Source of the DNA: JBKBUF01 sp046290815
GTDB lineage: Bacteria > Bacteroidota > Bacteroidia > Cytophagales > Cytophagaceae
Direction of reading: 5' to 3'
Length of the DNA: 64,000 nucleotides
NCBI GenBank assembly: GCA_046290815.1
Contig: JBKBUF010000018.1
Span: 1-64,000, forward strand
Shown piece by piece: positions 62,946 through 64,000 of the stretch; the stretch's first letter is position 1, and each line of letters starts with the position of its first letter. The notes under the pieces are model-generated. The model searched no databases and was not told where the DNA came from. It was given only the letters and a program-made list of their open reading frames with translations. The translations under genes were made by a program, and so were the position numbers.

Positions 62946-64000
62946 CAATTGTAATGATAATTCTGGGAATAATATTTACATATCTTGCAATAACAACATT
63001 GTATAGTTTTATTTTTTCTGTGGCAGGAAGATTAGGTGGAACCAAAAAATTTCCTGTATCGGAAAGGAAGGGGAGATTTGCGGTAATGATTCCTGCTTAT
63101 AAGGAAGACGAAGTTATTATTCATTCTGCACGGGAAGCTGTGAAACAAAACTATCCTAAAGATAAGTTTGAAGTGGTAGTTATTGCTGATTCTTTAAAGA
63201 AGGGATCTATTGAAACTTTGCGGGAGCTTCCACTAAAAGTAATAGAGGTGAGTTTTGATTCCAGTACCAAGGCAAAATCGTTGAATAAAGCCTTGTCATT
63301 AATGGAAGACAAATATGATTTTGCGCTGGTGCTTGATGCAGATAATATTATGGAGCCTGATTTTTTAACAAAATTGAATAATGTCTTTCAGGCTTCTGAT
63401 GTTGTCGGTGTTCAGGGACATAGAGTTGCAAAAAATCTGAATACAGATTTTGCAGTATTGGATGGAATCAGTGAGGAGGTGAATAATCATATCTTCAGAA
63501 AGGGGCATAGAATTCTGGGATTATCTTGCGGAATCATCGGATCCGGGATGGCTTTCAGATATGAATATTTTAAAAATCAGATGAAGACCATCAATGCTGT
63601 GGGAGGGTTTGATAAAGAACTGGAGCTTAAAATTTTCAGAGACAAACAGGAAGTAGAGTACATGGAAGATGCTCTTGTTTATGATGAGAAAGTGCCAAAT
63701 TCTAAAGTTTTCGGTACACAACGGAGAAGATGGATATCTGCACAGTTCCATTATTTCGGAAAATATTTCTTTCCTGCGCTTTCTGAGCTGGTGACAAAAG
63801 GAAATTTAGATTTCTTTAATAAAGCTTTTCAGCAATTCTTGCTGCCACGAGCCTTGCTACTTGGGGTCTTAGGATTATTTGCTTCAATTTCCTTAGCAAT
63901 GGCAGTTATGGGTTGGGTATTAAGCCCTTTTAGTGAAGGTATCGTACTGTTACTGTTAATTCAGTTTATGGCAATCCTTATTGCTGTACCGGGTAAGTTT
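62942..64000 (+). CDS. Membrane family 2 glycosyltransferase (cellulose synthase-like), partial
   Basis: An open frame begins with ATG at 62942, overlapping the previous stop, and runs off the window after 353 codons. An N-terminal span (MIILGIIFTYLAITTLYSF) is followed by a GT2 catalytic domain with FAVMIPAYKEDEVI near 48-61, VLDADNIMEPDF near 137-148, GSGMAFRYEYF near 198-208 and the QRRRW motif near 260-264. A second membrane group follows near 300-320. It is processive-type in motif layout. The C-terminal end is outside the window. Confidence 0.86.
   Translation, partial: MTIVMIILGIIFTYLAITTLYSFIFSVAGRLGGTKKFPVSERKGRFAVMIPAYKEDEVIIHSAREAVKQNYPKDKFEVVVIADSLKKGSIETLRELPLKVIEVSFDSSTKAKSLNKALSLMEDKYDFALVLDADNIMEPDFLTKLNNVFQASDVVGVQGHRVAKNLNTDFAVLDGISEEVNNHIFRKGHRILGLSCGIIGSGMAFRYEYFKNQMKTINAVGGFDKELELKIFRDKQEVEYMEDALVYDEKVPNSKVFGTQRRRWISAQFHYFGKYFFPALSELVTKGNLDFFNKAFQQFLLPRALLLGVLGLFASISLAMAVMGWVLSPFSEGIVLLLLIQFMAILIAVPGKF

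Overview
The window reads as chromosome from a member of the Bacteroidota, most likely a gliding-type Cytophagales bacterium. The signs are two large secreted proteins with C-terminal type IX secretion (T9SS) sorting tails, Bacteroidota-type FtsL, FtsQ and FtsZ, -7 promoter elements of the TAnnTTTG form, AT-rich spacers without strong Shine-Dalgarno sequences, and YceI/DUF5777/cytochrome genes of a Bacteroidota type. No rRNA, tRNA, CRISPR array, insertion sequence or phage was seen.

Layout. Positions 1-14.3 kb hold housekeeping and accessory genes: comB-like, gcvT, rnhB, a NUDIX hydrolase, a secreted BNR-propeller protein, ilvE, a cytochrome c / YceI / DUF5777 operon, an OB-fold protein, a MazG-like gene with dtd, and a GH63-type glycosidase. 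Positions 14.7-30.8 kb hold a complete division and cell wall (dcw) cluster, mraZ-rsmH-ftsL-ftsI-murE-[four-helix-bundle gene]-mraY-murD-ftsW-murG-murC-ftsQ-ftsA-ftsZ. It starts at a promoter carrying 10-bp-spaced MraZ boxes and ends at a strong intrinsic terminator. Two perfect heptanucleotide tandem arrays (12 and 15 copies of GAATTAA) interrupt it after murG and after ftsA. Positions 31-41.2 kb hold an RCC1-repeat T9SS protein, a GH2 beta-mannosidase lipoprotein, a very long TraB/GumN-type protein, a YD-repeat-like exported protein and an FMN reductase.

Positions 41.3-52.8 kb are the most interesting part. They look like an inorganic-carbon/anion uptake locus: SulP transporter, dabA (DUF2309, zinc site intact), dabB (NuoL-like), an OmpR-type response regulator with its histidine kinase, and a second, closely similar SulP transporter. 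Four places in this locus carry the same element: two hexamers of the form T(T/A)CAGA spaced exactly 11 bp, then exactly 9 bp, then a -7-like box. Three lie upstream of sulP1, dabA and sulP2. The fourth lies just after sulP2 and is followed about 75 bp later by an intrinsic terminator, with no usable start codon between, which predicts a roughly 0.1-kb regulatory RNA. I propose that the embedded two-component system controls all four promoters.

Positions 53.2-64 kb (open at the right edge) are a Wzx/Wzy-type exopolysaccharide operon: receiver-only regulator, initiating sugar transferase fused to a degenerate receiver and carrying a Cys-rich insert, a short TolC-like protein, a Wzz-like co-polymerase with a degenerate tyrosine-kinase domain, a GT4-type glycosyltransferase, flippase, polymerase and two GT2 enzymes. 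Most junctions overlap by ATGA, indicating one transcript.
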